From: Myxosarcina sp. GI1
GTDB taxonomy: Bacteria; Cyanobacteriota; Cyanobacteriia; Cyanobacteriales; Xenococcaceae
NCBI RefSeq assembly: GCF_000756305.1
Contig: NZ_JRFE01000003.1
Coordinates: 39,278 to 103,277 of the forward strand
Reading direction: 5' to 3'
Length of the DNA: 64,000 bases
Part shown: one piece after another, positions 27,202 to 36,689 of the stretch
How the letters are laid out: each line of letters opens with the position of its first letter
Position numbering within the stretch: position 1 is the stretch's first letter
Position numbers and translations under genes: made by a program
Notes under the pieces: generated by a model
What the model saw: only the letters and a program-made list of their open reading frames with translations
The model's database searches: none
What the model was told of the DNA's origin: nothing

Positions 27202-28473
27202 TCAACCGATTTTACTTTGGGGGATCAGATCGAATTGTTCGTGTTTTGGTCGCTTGGGAGCTTCGCTAAATGCTCTAGCTATAGCTTGCCAAGCTCTTTT
27301 GCGGCGCATGTATTTGTTATATGGCAGAGGACGAACGGGTTTTCCATCGGCTCTGGGAGAAAAATATGATAACCAGGTGAATTTATCGCTCAATCCCCAA
27401 TTAATAACCGAAATTACTGCTGGTTCGTCTAATGCTACAGAAAGATATTGATAATAAGCTCTAGCAACTCGGCGATCGCGAATTGAAATGTTGCCAGGCA
27501 ATTCATGGTCCATAACATCTAATTCGCTAATAATAATTTTTAGTCCCAAGCTAGCAATATCGCTCAAAAAATCTCTAAACTTGCGTTCGTTAAAATTCTG
27601 ATTCCAACTAGCATTCAAATGAGACTGAATGCCAAAAGCATGAATTGGCGTACCGTTAGCTTTTAATTTTTCTAAAGTATTGAGAACTGCTCTTCTTCTT
27701 CTTTCTTGCCAATTAAAATCATACACGATGGAATTGTCATTATAAGTAAGCATTGTTTTAGGATCGGCTTTTGCTGCCACTCTAAATGCCAGATCGATAT
27801 AATTTGGACCTAGAAAGTGCAGCCAAGATCTGTAATACTCACCTCTAATACCACTTTTAAGAGTATCTTTTAAATCATCAGTTCGTCCATCATCGGGATT
27901 TATAATTTCATTAACTACATCCCATGAATGAACTTGTCCTTTATAACGTCCTACCATGGTTTCTATAGAATCGATCAAAATAGCCTCAATGTCAGACGAG
28001 GTAGTACTAGAGGCATTAAACTTGTTTACTAACCAAGGAGAATTAAATTCATTCCATATTAAAGGATGACCTCGAAATCTTTTTTTATGTCTGACAGCAA
28101 AATTAAAAAAAGAATCGGCTTCCCGAAAATTGTAGGTGTTTTTCGATACAGGACCGACAGAAACTCCAAAAAATCCTGCAACTAATAAAGCGCATTCTCG
28201 GATATAAGTGGATTTAAATGGTTTGCCTCCTACAAAATTAGCGTACGATTTTTGAGGATAAGCACCATAAATCAAGCCTTTAGAAGCAGCAAGCTGCTGC
28301 AAACTCTTTGTACTTTCAAATGAGGCTATGGTATCTAAATATTCACTCGATTGTTGTATCTCTACTTCAGATGTTCTATAGTCTTTAGCAAGATTAACAC
28401 AATGAGTAACACCTAGAGCACTTAATCCTAATAATAACGAACGTCGTCTAATTTTCTGTTCCCTGTTAGTCAT
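27202..28473 (-). CDS. Secreted GH10 family glycoside hydrolase (xylanase-like)
   Basis: The 423-residue protein has an export signal with RRR at 9-11 and a lipobox-like ALGVTHC at 19-25, so a Tat-type or lipoprotein route is possible. The catalytic domain fits GH10: HPLIW (136-140), WDVVNEIINPDD with acid/base Glu189, and IIISELDVMD with nucleophile Glu317; QSHLNASW (283-290) also matches. In many GH10 xylanases the motif reads GH-x-LVWH; here the final His is Asn (WNEF). GH10 enzymes cut beta-1,4-xylan-type chains. Inside an exopolysaccharide locus it more likely trims or releases the cell's own polymer than degrades plant material, though this is inference. Confidence 0.85.
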   Translation of the reverse strand: MTNREQKIRRRSLLLGLSALGVTHCVNLAKDYRTSEVEIQQSSEYLDTIASFESTKSLQQLAASKGLIYGAYPQKSYANFVGGKPFKSTYIRECALLVAGFFGVSVGPVSKNTYNFREADSFFNFAVRHKKRFRGHPLIWNEFNSPWLVNKFNASSTTSSDIEAILIDSIETMVGRYKGQVHSWDVVNEIINPDDGRTDDLKDTLKSGIRGEYYRSWLHFLGPNYIDLAFRVAAKADPKTMLTYNDNSIVYDFNWQERRRRAVLNTLEKLKANGTPIHAFGIQSHLNASWNQNFNERKFRDFLSDIASLGLKIIISELDVMDHELPGNISIRDRRVARAYYQYLSVALDEPAVISVINWGLSDKFTWLSYFSPRADGKPVRPLPYNKYMRRKRAWQAIARAFSEAPKRPKHEQFDLIPQSKIG

Positions 28474-28652
28474 CGAGTTATCTTTTAAGCTGAAACTAAC
28501 TTTACATTAAAAAGCATAGCTTTCTCTATATAAAAAACGACATCAGTATTTTTCAGGAAAAGTATGTACTATATAAAATCTAAAAAAATAATTAGAGTAC
28601 AATCACCTAGTTCGTTCAAAATAAATAATTTTTTTATTATAAGTTTTTGTTT

Positions 28653-29891
28653 ATGAGCAAACTATTAAAGTTTTTAGAAAATGCATTTGTATCTATTTCG
28701 CTGTTTTTCTTCTCCCAAGCATTTTTTGTGCTTGTTTTTGGACAAGAGTCTGAATCGAGTCCCGATAAAGATAGTGCTTTACTTCGTTTTATTGGCTTAT
28801 TAATTTATTTTGTAAATTTTTTTCTATTAGTATTTCGTTGGCAAGAAACTTTTTATGCCATCAAAAAAAATATTTGGATTTTGTTAATAGTCACTTTAGC
28901 AATAGTTTCTGTTTCCTGGTCTTCAGTTCCAGATATTGCTTTTAGAAAAATTTTTGCCTTAGTTGGTTCTACTATTTTTGCAACTTACTTTGGTTCTCAC
29001 TATAGTTTTGACAGCCAACTAAAACTAATGGGTTGGACATACGGTATATCCATAATCTTAAATTATATGTTTGTGTTTTTGCTGCCAGAATATGGAGTTA
29101 TGAATACAGATGCAATTGTTGGAGCTTGGCAGGGAATTTATCTCCACAAAAACGGACTAGGTGGAAATATGTTTATTAGTTTTATGACCTTTTACTATCT
29201 CGCTCAAACAGCAAAAAAATATAAGTTTGTTATGCAATTATGTTGTTTACTATCAGTGATATTAGTATATTATTCAGATTCTGCTACGTCTTTGTTGAGC
29301 GTAATAATAGTTTTTATTATATTTCAAAACTTTAAATATTTATCCTTAAAATCTAAAACTGGAGTATTACTGATTTTAATATTTTTACTATTAGCTTTTG
29401 GGCTTTTATCTATTATAGCAATCAATTTTAATGCTTTTTTAGATGCTAACAATAGAGACATTACCTTATCTGGAAGGACTATTCTCTGGGGTATTTTGTG
29501 GAAATTTATGCGAGAAAAATTTTGGTTTGGCTATGGTTATGGTTCGTTTTTCTCGGCTTCACACCAGGAGACAGAGCTTTTATGGCAAGTACAAGACTGG
29601 GGACCAGTTCACGCGCATAATGGCTATATTCAATTATGGTTGAACATAGGATTCGTAGGATGTTTTATTTTTGTTGTAGGATATTTTAAAAATATAGGTA
29701 AAGCTCTATTTAATTATTTAATATCGAAAGATTTAAGAATGTTATGGATCTTTTCTTTTTTTTCATATACTGTATTTTTTAACTTTACCGAAGTTTCATT
29801 TTTGACTATTAATAGTATTAACTGGATAATTTCTATGGCGTTTATTTATTCACTCAACTTAACTAAAGTAAATACAAAATTTAATGAATAA
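28653..29891 (+). CDS. Wzy/O-antigen-ligase-like polymerase
   Basis: Starting at the ATG at 28653 (an in-frame TTG lies six bases upstream), the product has about 412 residues and ten or more hydrophobic segments. A large loop near 300-335 contains SGRTILWGILWKFM, FGYGYGSFF and VHAHNGYIQLWLNIG. This is the conserved region of the O-antigen ligase/polymerase (Wzy_C) family, with the catalytic-type Arg and the HNGYIQ motif. It would polymerise lipid-linked repeat units on the periplasmic side. Its last eight bases overlap the flippase gene, so the two are translationally coupled. Confidence 0.85.
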   Translation: MSKLLKFLENAFVSISLFFFSQAFFVLVFGQESESSPDKDSALLRFIGLLIYFVNFFLLVFRWQETFYAIKKNIWILLIVTLAIVSVSWSSVPDIAFRKIFALVGSTIFATYFGSHYSFDSQLKLMGWTYGISIILNYMFVFLLPEYGVMNTDAIVGAWQGIYLHKNGLGGNMFISFMTFYYLAQTAKKYKFVMQLCCLLSVILVYYSDSATSLLSVIIVFIIFQNFKYLSLKSKTGVLLILIFLLLAFGLLSIIAINFNAFLDANNRDITLSGRTILWGILWKFMREKFWFGYGYGSFFSASHQETELLWQVQDWGPVHAHNGYIQLWLNIGFVGCFIFVVGYFKNIGKALFNYLISKDLRMLWIFSFFSYTVFFNFTEVSFLTINSINWIISMAFIYSLNLTKVNTKFNE

Positions 29892-31149
29892 AAACAAGGT
29901 TCGGCAGCTTTGGAATAAGCTTTTTCAAAACACTATTTTAAACAATACGCGCATACTCATTCAGTCTTTCGCATTTCGATTATTCGTTCAATTAATTTAC
30001 TTTGTAATTTTAACTCGTACCTTTGGTCCCGAACGCTATGGTTTATACGTTGGTGTAATTGCATTTATTTCTATTTTTATTCCTTTCGCTAGTTGGGGAA
30101 GTGGTGAAATACTGATTAAAAACGTTTCGAGAAATCAAAGTTTATTTGGCGAGTCTTGGGGAACGGCAATTCTCAAGACGCTAATTTTTGGTTCTATATT
30201 TATCTTAATAGTTTTAATTGTCTTCAGTGTATCTCCTATTTCTGGTATTTCTATCTATTCAATTTTTTTCTTGGCTTTAGCAAACCTTATTTTAATGAAG
30301 GTCAGCGATCTTGCCAGAGATGCTTTTGTATCGGTAGGAATGTTAAAATATGCAGCCAGAGTTATTGTAATTCTTTCAATCAATAGATTTTTAGCTTCTC
30401 TGGCGTTTGTAGTCTTTTTTGAATTCCCGACTTTACTTATTTGGTCGATACTATATTGCTTGGCAACCTTGGTTACAACTATAATAAGCTGCATTTTAGT
30501 AGTAAAAATAATCGGATATCCTCGATTTAAGTTGCCTGAAGTTACTCAAGAATTGCGTCAAGGATTCGCCTTTTCTATAGATGTATCCGCTCAAAATATT
30601 TATAATGATTTGGATAAATCTATGTTGGCTAAAATGTCTACTGCCCAAGCTGCTGGAATATATGGAGCTGCCTACAATATTCTCAGTGTAGCTTTAATAC
30701 CATTACAGTCGATATTGATAGCTTCTTTTAGAGATTTTTTTCAACAGGGAACTGCGGGAATAAAAAGTAGCTTCAATTTATGTAAAAAATTATTACCACT
30801 AGCCACAGGTTATTCTTTGCTGGCAATAGCTGGTATATTTATTTTTGCACCTCTGTTGCCTAAATTAATTGGAGCTAACTATTCTGACTCAGTTGTTGCT
30901 TTAATGTGGCTTTCTCCAGTTATTTTTTTTAGTACCGTACGTTCTTTTGCTGCCTCTACACTGACTGGAGCGAACTATCAAAGTACCAGAAGCGTAATGC
31001 AGGTAGCGATCGCGATTTTAAATGGAATACTTAACTTCTGGTTAATTCCCTTATATCAATGGCATGGTGCTATTTGGGCTACTTTAATTTCTGAAGTGTT
31101 ATTAATGTTATCTCTTTGGATCTGTGTCTACATGTATTCTAGGAGTTAG
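29884..31149 (+). CDS. Wzx-type polysaccharide flippase
   Basis: The 421-residue protein has about twelve membrane segments and the start pattern of the polysaccharide export (MOP) superfamily: NTRILIQSFAFRLFVQLIYF followed by LTRTFGPERYGLYVGVIAFI (about 20-60). A mid-sequence DLDKSMLAKMSTAQAAGIYGAAYNI (about 240-264) is typical of Wzx proteins. It would flip polyprenyl-linked oligosaccharide units across the plasma membrane. Its ATG lies within the end of the polymerase gene (8-base overlap). Its 3' end overlaps the convergent SGNH gene by 11 bases. Confidence 0.88.
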   Translation: MNKNKVRQLWNKLFQNTILNNTRILIQSFAFRLFVQLIYFVILTRTFGPERYGLYVGVIAFISIFIPFASWGSGEILIKNVSRNQSLFGESWGTAILKTLIFGSIFILIVLIVFSVSPISGISIYSIFFLALANLILMKVSDLARDAFVSVGMLKYAARVIVILSINRFLASLAFVVFFEFPTLLIWSILYCLATLVTTIISCILVVKIIGYPRFKLPEVTQELRQGFAFSIDVSAQNIYNDLDKSMLAKMSTAQAAGIYGAAYNILSVALIPLQSILIASFRDFFQQGTAGIKSSFNLCKKLLPLATGYSLLAIAGIFIFAPLLPKLIGANYSDSVVALMWLSPVIFFSTVRSFAASTLTGANYQSTRSVMQVAIAILNGILNFWLIPLYQWHGAIWATLISEVLLMLSLWICVYMYSRS

Positions 31150-32308
31150 ATAGATAAGATATTTCTCCGATGTATGCTACTCCAATAATGTTAAGTTTCC
31201 ATTTATTAGGATTGTTTCTCATCGGAACGGTTTTGAAGATGTCTAGTTCAAATTTTTCGGGATAATCTGGGCATATAGATATACTTAGTTTATTAAAATC
31301 GGTAGAGGGAGAAAATTTTAATAGAGGTAAAGAAATAAAGCTGATATTTTGAGATTTAATATAATTATTCCAAGATGAAAAAGAGCTTGTTACAAGTTGT
31401 TGAGAGTTAAAGTTTATTCTGAAAAAGCCATCATTTAGATCGGACTTTATATATATTCCTGCTAATCTTCCCTTTAAAAAAAAATTTAAGGATGTTTCTC
31501 GATCGATCGTATAATTTTGTTCTTTAAACACAGAATTTTGATAGACGGATACTTTTGGTTTGTTTCCTGTAAAACAATTATCTTGAAAACAATCTAAAAA
31601 TGCTAACTGCTCAAAATTATCCTGATATAGTTTGGGTATGTTTGACAGATTTTCAAGTTCTGTTTTTTGGCGATAATCCTTCGAGGTTAAAACTTCAGTG
31701 ATTCCTAAGTTTTTTAAGTATTTTACTATTCGGTCAGCTACAACTTTAACTCCGTAAGGTCTAGTATAATGAGCATGATCTTTATTATTATAAAGAGACT
31801 TTGTAAAATCAATTCCTCGCTCTTTAATTAGTAAACTAGTTAAATTAACTATTGGAATATCGTAGTGTTTACCTATTAATTCATACAGATTTGATACATC
31901 ACAGTCGTTCTCGTAATAATCATCTAAATTAACGCCAAAAATAAGTATAATAATAATACATTGAGGATTTAAATTTTTTACTCTTCTAATGAATCCTTCT
32001 AAAGCTTTTCCAGCTAGTTCGAGAGAATACTTTTTAATTTCGATTGCGTGTCTAGTATTGATACAATATTCATAAAAAATTAAATCGCTATTTACTTCAA
32101 TACTATATCTATAATTTTGAACTAAGGCGTGTACGTTAGTTACACCTCCTACTGCATAATAATTTAAACGTGTTTGTCTTCCAGTTATTTGACCTATTGA
32201 ATCATTTAAATATTTTGTATAACCATTTCTTATAAGTGAATTAGAGCCGCCAGCAATGGCTATATTTAATATAGATTTTTCGGGAAATCTTCTTTTTGGA
32301 AGAAACAT
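31139..32308 (-). CDS. SGNH/GDSL-hydrolase-like protein
   Basis: The 389-residue protein has an N-terminal domain with hallmarks of SGNH esterases. These are block I NIAIAGGSNSL (about 15-25, Ser in GGSNS), a block II Gly in YAVGGVTN (about 51-58), and a C-terminal Asp-His pair in NNKDHAHYTRPYGVKVVADRI (about 174-194). Residues about 230-389 form a beta-rich second domain of unknown type. No signal peptide or membrane segment is clear. Such enzymes remove or transfer acyl groups, so modification of acetyl groups on the polysaccharide is plausible. It overlaps the 3' end of the flippase gene by 11 bases on the opposite strand. Confidence 0.6.
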   Translation of the reverse strand: MFLPKRRFPEKSILNIAIAGGSNSLIRNGYTKYLNDSIGQITGRQTRLNYYAVGGVTNVHALVQNYRYSIEVNSDLIFYEYCINTRHAIEIKKYSLELAGKALEGFIRRVKNLNPQCIIIILIFGVNLDDYYENDCDVSNLYELIGKHYDIPIVNLTSLLIKERGIDFTKSLYNNKDHAHYTRPYGVKVVADRIVKYLKNLGITEVLTSKDYRQKTELENLSNIPKLYQDNFEQLAFLDCFQDNCFTGNKPKVSVYQNSVFKEQNYTIDRETSLNFFLKGRLAGIYIKSDLNDGFFRINFNSQQLVTSSFSSWNNYIKSQNISFISLPLLKFSPSTDFNKLSISICPDYPEKFELDIFKTVPMRNNPNKWKLNIIGVAYIGEISYLSNS

Positions 32309-32554
32309 TTGTTAAGTCTTCAAGATTTATATTGCTGCTTGTTTTGTTTGTTAAAGCTAAAATATTACTTATACAAAATATCTACTTAAATTTAGTAGTT
32401 TATTTTAATTTATACAACAACTTTGAAAATCTAAAATGTAGTTTTAATCTGGCTACCTGAAGCATATAGATCGCTCCCAGCATTTTCGTGAAAATTAGAT
32501 GCTAAAGAAATAGAGAATAAAGCTTGGAAATATTCATTTCAGGCAGCAAGAGAT

Positions 32555-34741
32555 TTAACTTGCTGCTTCCAAATACCTTTTATTTGGATAGTAAACTTCG
32601 TAACCATAAGGTTCTCGGTCGAGATCTACACTATTAGCGATAATTCCCAGCACGTTCAAATTTGAAGTCTCTACAGCTTTTTTAGCTGCCGCAATGCTAC
32701 CATAACTTGCTACACCAGGACGGACGACAAATAACATGCTATCGGCTAATTTGCCTAAAATTTTAGTATCCGCTAAACCAATTAAGGGAGGCGTATCGAG
32801 AATAATGCGATCGTAATAACCAACTGCACTGACAATTAATTCTTTCATTAGTGGAGAGTTAAGCAATGATACTGAATGTTCTGGAATTAATCCCGAAGCG
32901 ATCGCATCAAGATTGGGCATTACATTTTGTATAGTTTCTTCCCATTCCACCTGCTGTTTTAAAATTTCTGTCAAACCATTATTATTAGAAATGCCCCAGA
33001 TTCTATGTTGCATCGGACGGCGTAAATCTCCATCAATTAGCAAAACTTTTTCCCCACACTGAGCTTTTGCCTTGGCTAAATTAGCCGAAACTGAAGATTT
33101 ACCTTCACCCGAAGTTGCGCTAGTAACGACAATAACTTTGCTAGCTATATTAGAATCTAGCAGTTCGAGATTGACTTGAATATTATGATATGCTTCTTCA
33201 ATCGGCAACACTGAAAAATTGCTAGTTGTCAATAGTGGCGTGTTCTGAAAGGAGCTATCTGGTAGCAAAAACTGTTTTTTGGCAGCAATCTTATTATGGT
33301 CGGGAACAATACCATACAAAGGATAGGGAAGCATTAACTCTATTTCGTGAGTGTTTTTAATCGTTCTATCTTTTATATCTAGTAAAAAGGCAACCGCAGC
33401 ACCGAGTAAAGCTCCAAATATTCCAGCACCAGCTACAATCAATATTTTGTTAGGACCTGCAGGCTCATCTGGAACAACTGCTTCGGAAACTACTCGAACA
33501 TTGCCAATATTTTGCTCTTCGCTAATTTGAGTTTCTTGCAACTTACTCAACAGTGTTTGATACGTAGATTGGGAAGCTTCTACGCGGCGCATGAGTTCTC
33601 TTTGTCGTTCCTGCAAACTAGGCAGAGTATCGGACTTTTGCTGGTAGGAGTCGTAGGTATTTTTTAAATTTCTGAGTTTCTTTTCTAATCCTTCTTTTTT
33701 AAGTCCTAAGTTGGCAAACTCGGCAATTTGCGCTTGCTTTAGCTCTCCTAGACCTAAAATATTAACATTATCGACCAAAGCCTGCTGCTCGCTACCTAAA
33801 GTGTTAGCTATCTGCCGATCTAACAGGGCAGTCAAATCCGCTTCTTCTTCTTTGAGAGCTATAACTTGTGGTGCCAGGTCGGACAAATAATTGCGCTCTT
33901 GTACCAGTGCTACTTTTACTTCTTGAAGCTGCGCTAAAACTCTCTGTACTGCTAGAGATTCACTTAAGGAACTAACGGCTGATGCCTCTTGCCAACTCAT
34001 ATTTAACTGACTTTGAAGCCGTTCGTAACGAGCATTAACATTTTCTAGTTCCGCTTCTATTTCATCTACTTGATTGGCAACCATAGATAGCGAACCAATA
34101 TTTGCAGTTGTTTCTTCGTCTAAACTAGCAATGCCATTTTGATTTTTAAAGCGTCGAAGATTTTCTTCTGCTTCTCTAACACGAGTTTCAACTTGAGGTA
34201 GCTGACGTTCGATAAATTTTCGGGCTGAAGCAGTTTCAGAACGATTATTTAAAGTATGGTCTTCTATATATAGTTCGATCGCTTTATTGACGATATTTGC
34301 TGCCAGCTTTGGATCTTCGTTGCTATAGGTTATTTCTAATAAATCTGTTCCCGTAACGGGAGTAGCTTTTAATTTCTCGGCAAATTTTTTATATTTTAAA
34401 GGTTCGCCTTCGTCATCTTTCAAATTTAGCTCTTCAATCAGTTTATCTACGATGGGTCGAGATTGTATTATTTGAGCTTCTGTCGCCAGGGGATTGCTAT
34501 CGGTAGTCAAACCTTCAATTTCTCCCGTACCGTTTTCTAAACCTGTGAGTTTGGCACTGCGATCGGCTTTAATTAATAATCTGGCTTCGGCTTGATAAAC
34601 TGGAGCCAGTGATAGGGCATATAAAATGGAAAGACCTACTACACCACCAAAAATAGCTGCGGCAGGTATCCAGCGTCGCTTCAGAACTAGCCAGTATTTC
34701 TGAAAATCAATATATTCATCTAAATGTGCGTTAGAATCCAT
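32555..34741 (-). CDS. Wzc-type polysaccharide co-polymerase / tyrosine kinase
   Basis: The 728-residue protein has a Wzz domain with membrane segments at about 25-45 and 428-450 flanking a long coiled-coil periplasmic part. A BY-kinase domain follows: Walker A VTSATSGEGKSS (539-550), Walker A' VLLIDGDLRRP (566-576) and Walker B RIILDTPPL (645-653). A Tyr-rich tail (Tyr712, 714, 717, 718 and 723) offers sites for autophosphorylation. It controls chain length in Wzy-dependent export. The gene is the first after the pseudogene galE and sugar transferase in the minus-strand direction. No outer-membrane Wza partner is in the window. Confidence 0.92.
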   Translation of the reverse strand: MDSNAHLDEYIDFQKYWLVLKRRWIPAAAIFGGVVGLSILYALSLAPVYQAEARLLIKADRSAKLTGLENGTGEIEGLTTDSNPLATEAQIIQSRPIVDKLIEELNLKDDEGEPLKYKKFAEKLKATPVTGTDLLEITYSNEDPKLAANIVNKAIELYIEDHTLNNRSETASARKFIERQLPQVETRVREAEENLRRFKNQNGIASLDEETTANIGSLSMVANQVDEIEAELENVNARYERLQSQLNMSWQEASAVSSLSESLAVQRVLAQLQEVKVALVQERNYLSDLAPQVIALKEEEADLTALLDRQIANTLGSEQQALVDNVNILGLGELKQAQIAEFANLGLKKEGLEKKLRNLKNTYDSYQQKSDTLPSLQERQRELMRRVEASQSTYQTLLSKLQETQISEEQNIGNVRVVSEAVVPDEPAGPNKILIVAGAGIFGALLGAAVAFLLDIKDRTIKNTHEIELMLPYPLYGIVPDHNKIAAKKQFLLPDSSFQNTPLLTTSNFSVLPIEEAYHNIQVNLELLDSNIASKVIVVTSATSGEGKSSVSANLAKAKAQCGEKVLLIDGDLRRPMQHRIWGISNNNGLTEILKQQVEWEETIQNVMPNLDAIASGLIPEHSVSLLNSPLMKELIVSAVGYYDRIILDTPPLIGLADTKILGKLADSMLFVVRPGVASYGSIAAAKKAVETSNLNVLGIIANSVDLDREPYGYEVYYPNKRYLEAAS

Positions 34742-34914
34742 TAAATTTTACTATCCCCACGTCTGAATTTTTAAACTAGCTGGAACGAGTTAGATGCAAT
34801 AATATCTAAAATCAAAACTTTTAAAATTTCTTCAGCCCTATCCTCGTTTTTTTTGTTGATTTAAGTTGGTTAACAAATTATTTCATAATACTTTGAATAG
34901 CTTATAAATTATTC

Positions 34915-35193
34915 TCAGGTTGTTATTGGTTGACCATGTTGTTGTAGATGCCACTGCCAGGCATGAGAGATTCACTGTTCTAAAGAGGTATATTCAGGAA
35001 AAATTTTGTCTGATAAAGCGCGATTGCTGACATCACCAACAATCAGTTCGGTTTCTAAGACTTTTTGTACTATATGTCGGTGTCCGTAAACCAGATTGTC
35101 TAAAACTATTACTCGAAAACCACTTTGTTGGAGTTCTCTAACGGCATGAAAACCAATGTAACCCTCTCCCCCTGTAACTAAAATATTTTGCAT
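34915..35193 (-). pseudogene. galE: Internally deleted UDP-glucose 4-epimerase (galE) remnant
   Basis: From ATG at 35193 the frame gives a perfect GalE N-terminus: the NAD loop VTGGEGYIGFHAVREL, VLDNLVYGH, and a GDVSNRALSDKIF end at about residue 66. It then jumps straight to PEYTSLEQ, a TGA (34972-34974), and, in the same frame, ISHAWQWHLQQHGQPITT before a second stop at 34915. HAWQWH is the usual GalE C-terminal motif. So about 240 middle codons, including the catalytic Tyr-x-x-x-Lys, are lost, and a stop interrupts the tail. It cannot be an active epimerase. It lies 14 bases from the sugar transferase gene and probably once supplied UDP-galactose to this locus. Confidence 0.85.
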
Positions 35194-35207
35194 ATTTTCT
35201 TACCTCG

Positions 35208-36689
35208 CTAGTAAGCACCTTTGCTAGTGAACACCACTCCTACAGTTCGCAATAAGATTTTAAAATCTAATGCCAAAGACCAATCTTGAATATATTCAAA
35301 ATCTAAGTTAAAAACATTTTCTGAATCTGTATCCGATCGCCCACTTACCTGCCATAGTCCCGTAATTCCTGGTAAAACTTCGTGACGAAAAAAATGATTG
35401 CGAGAAAATTTTGCTACATCTCTAACTGGTAAAGGGCGAGGACCTACCAAACTCATTTCTCCCCGCAACACGTTAAACAATTGGGGCAATTCGTCAAGAC
35501 TGTACTTGCGTAAGAACTTACCAACTCTAGTAATTCGAGGATCGTCTTTCATTTTAAATAAGACGCCTCCCTTAATTTCGTTTCGCGCTTCTAGCTGTTG
35601 CTGTAGCTGGCTGGCATTTTCTACCATCGTGCGAAATTTCCAGACTTGAAAATGCTCATTCTTTAAGCCAACGCGAGTTTGCTTGTAAAAAATCGAACCT
35701 GAAGAATCGAGTTTGATTGCCAAGGCTATTATCAGCATTGGTAATCCTAAAATTAATAGCAGTAGTGATGAAACCACAAGATCGAACACACGTTTGCTAA
35801 AAAAGTCGATGCCAATAAGTGTGGGATTGTGGAATTTGATTGTGGGGATTCCTTTTACCGTAACGATGTTTTTTCTGTGTTGGGGTACTTTGAAGTTGAT
35901 GGGGATAATGCGCCAATCAACTCCAGTGCATTTTAACTTCCAAAACAGGCTTGTTGACTCTTTAATTTGCTCCCAGGAACAAATAAAGATTTCATCTATG
36001 TTGCGATAATCGATCTTATCTAAAGCAATAGTCAATCCGTCACGTTGACGAAACTCTGATAAATCCAGCTTGGCTTCTACTTGAAACATAGTATTGCCTT
36101 CCAACAGAGCTTCGGTTTTGGCAATATCTTCGCGATCGCCCAACAGCATTATTTTGAATCTCAACGGAGAATACTGGCGGCGCAAATAAGATACCAAACT
36201 AAATAGTGATAGACGCTGCATGCTAGTTAGCACTACAGTCAAAAACCATGCCGCTAGCAACTGATAAAAGCAGTTGGGATCGCAGTACTCGAAAGCAACC
36301 GACAGCAAAACTATGTGAGTAAAAGTAATTGCCTTAATCAAATCAATAAAATTTCTGCTGCGATCGTTTTTGCCATATAAACCGCAGGTTATAAAAAAGC
36401 ATAAATTGAGAATTATGGCAGGAATAATTAAATCGTTCGGACTGTTATCAATAGTAATCTTCTCAGAAGCCAAAAATCGCATATTTTCCGAGATTAGCCA
36501 TGCTACAGCCAAACCCAAATTGTCGAGCAAAATTAGAATTAGTACTTTAGCCAAATATATAAGCTGATGAATGGCTATTTTAAAAAAGCCAGGAGAGCGA
36601 AGATCCCTGACCACACGGCTTTTATCAACTTCTTGGCTGAAGAAATTACTACTCTGCTCGCTAGTGGTAGATGTATAGTTTTCCAGCAT
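35208..36689 (-). CDS. Polyprenyl-phosphate sugar-1-phosphate transferase (WbaP/CpsE type)
   Basis: The 493-residue protein has four or five N-terminal membrane segments, a CoA-binding-like middle domain, and from about 300 the bacterial sugar transferase domain. This contains FFSKRVFDLVVSSLLLLI, SGSIFYKQTRVGLKNEHFQVWKFR (split across about 330-355), LRKYSLDELPQLFNVLRGEMSLVGPRPLP and PGITGLWQVSGRS. It starts assembly by moving hexose-1-phosphate from a UDP-sugar to undecaprenyl phosphate at the plasma membrane. It is the initiating enzyme of the Wzx/Wzy pathway encoded by the locus. Glucose or galactose are the common sugars. Confidence 0.93.
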   Translation of the reverse strand: MLENYTSTTSEQSSNFFSQEVDKSRVVRDLRSPGFFKIAIHQLIYLAKVLILILLDNLGLAVAWLISENMRFLASEKITIDNSPNDLIIPAIILNLCFFITCGLYGKNDRSRNFIDLIKAITFTHIVLLSVAFEYCDPNCFYQLLAAWFLTVVLTSMQRLSLFSLVSYLRRQYSPLRFKIMLLGDREDIAKTEALLEGNTMFQVEAKLDLSEFRQRDGLTIALDKIDYRNIDEIFICSWEQIKESTSLFWKLKCTGVDWRIIPINFKVPQHRKNIVTVKGIPTIKFHNPTLIGIDFFSKRVFDLVVSSLLLLILGLPMLIIALAIKLDSSGSIFYKQTRVGLKNEHFQVWKFRTMVENASQLQQQLEARNEIKGGVLFKMKDDPRITRVGKFLRKYSLDELPQLFNVLRGEMSLVGPRPLPVRDVAKFSRNHFFRHEVLPGITGLWQVSGRSDTDSENVFNLDFEYIQDWSLALDFKILLRTVGVVFTSKGAY

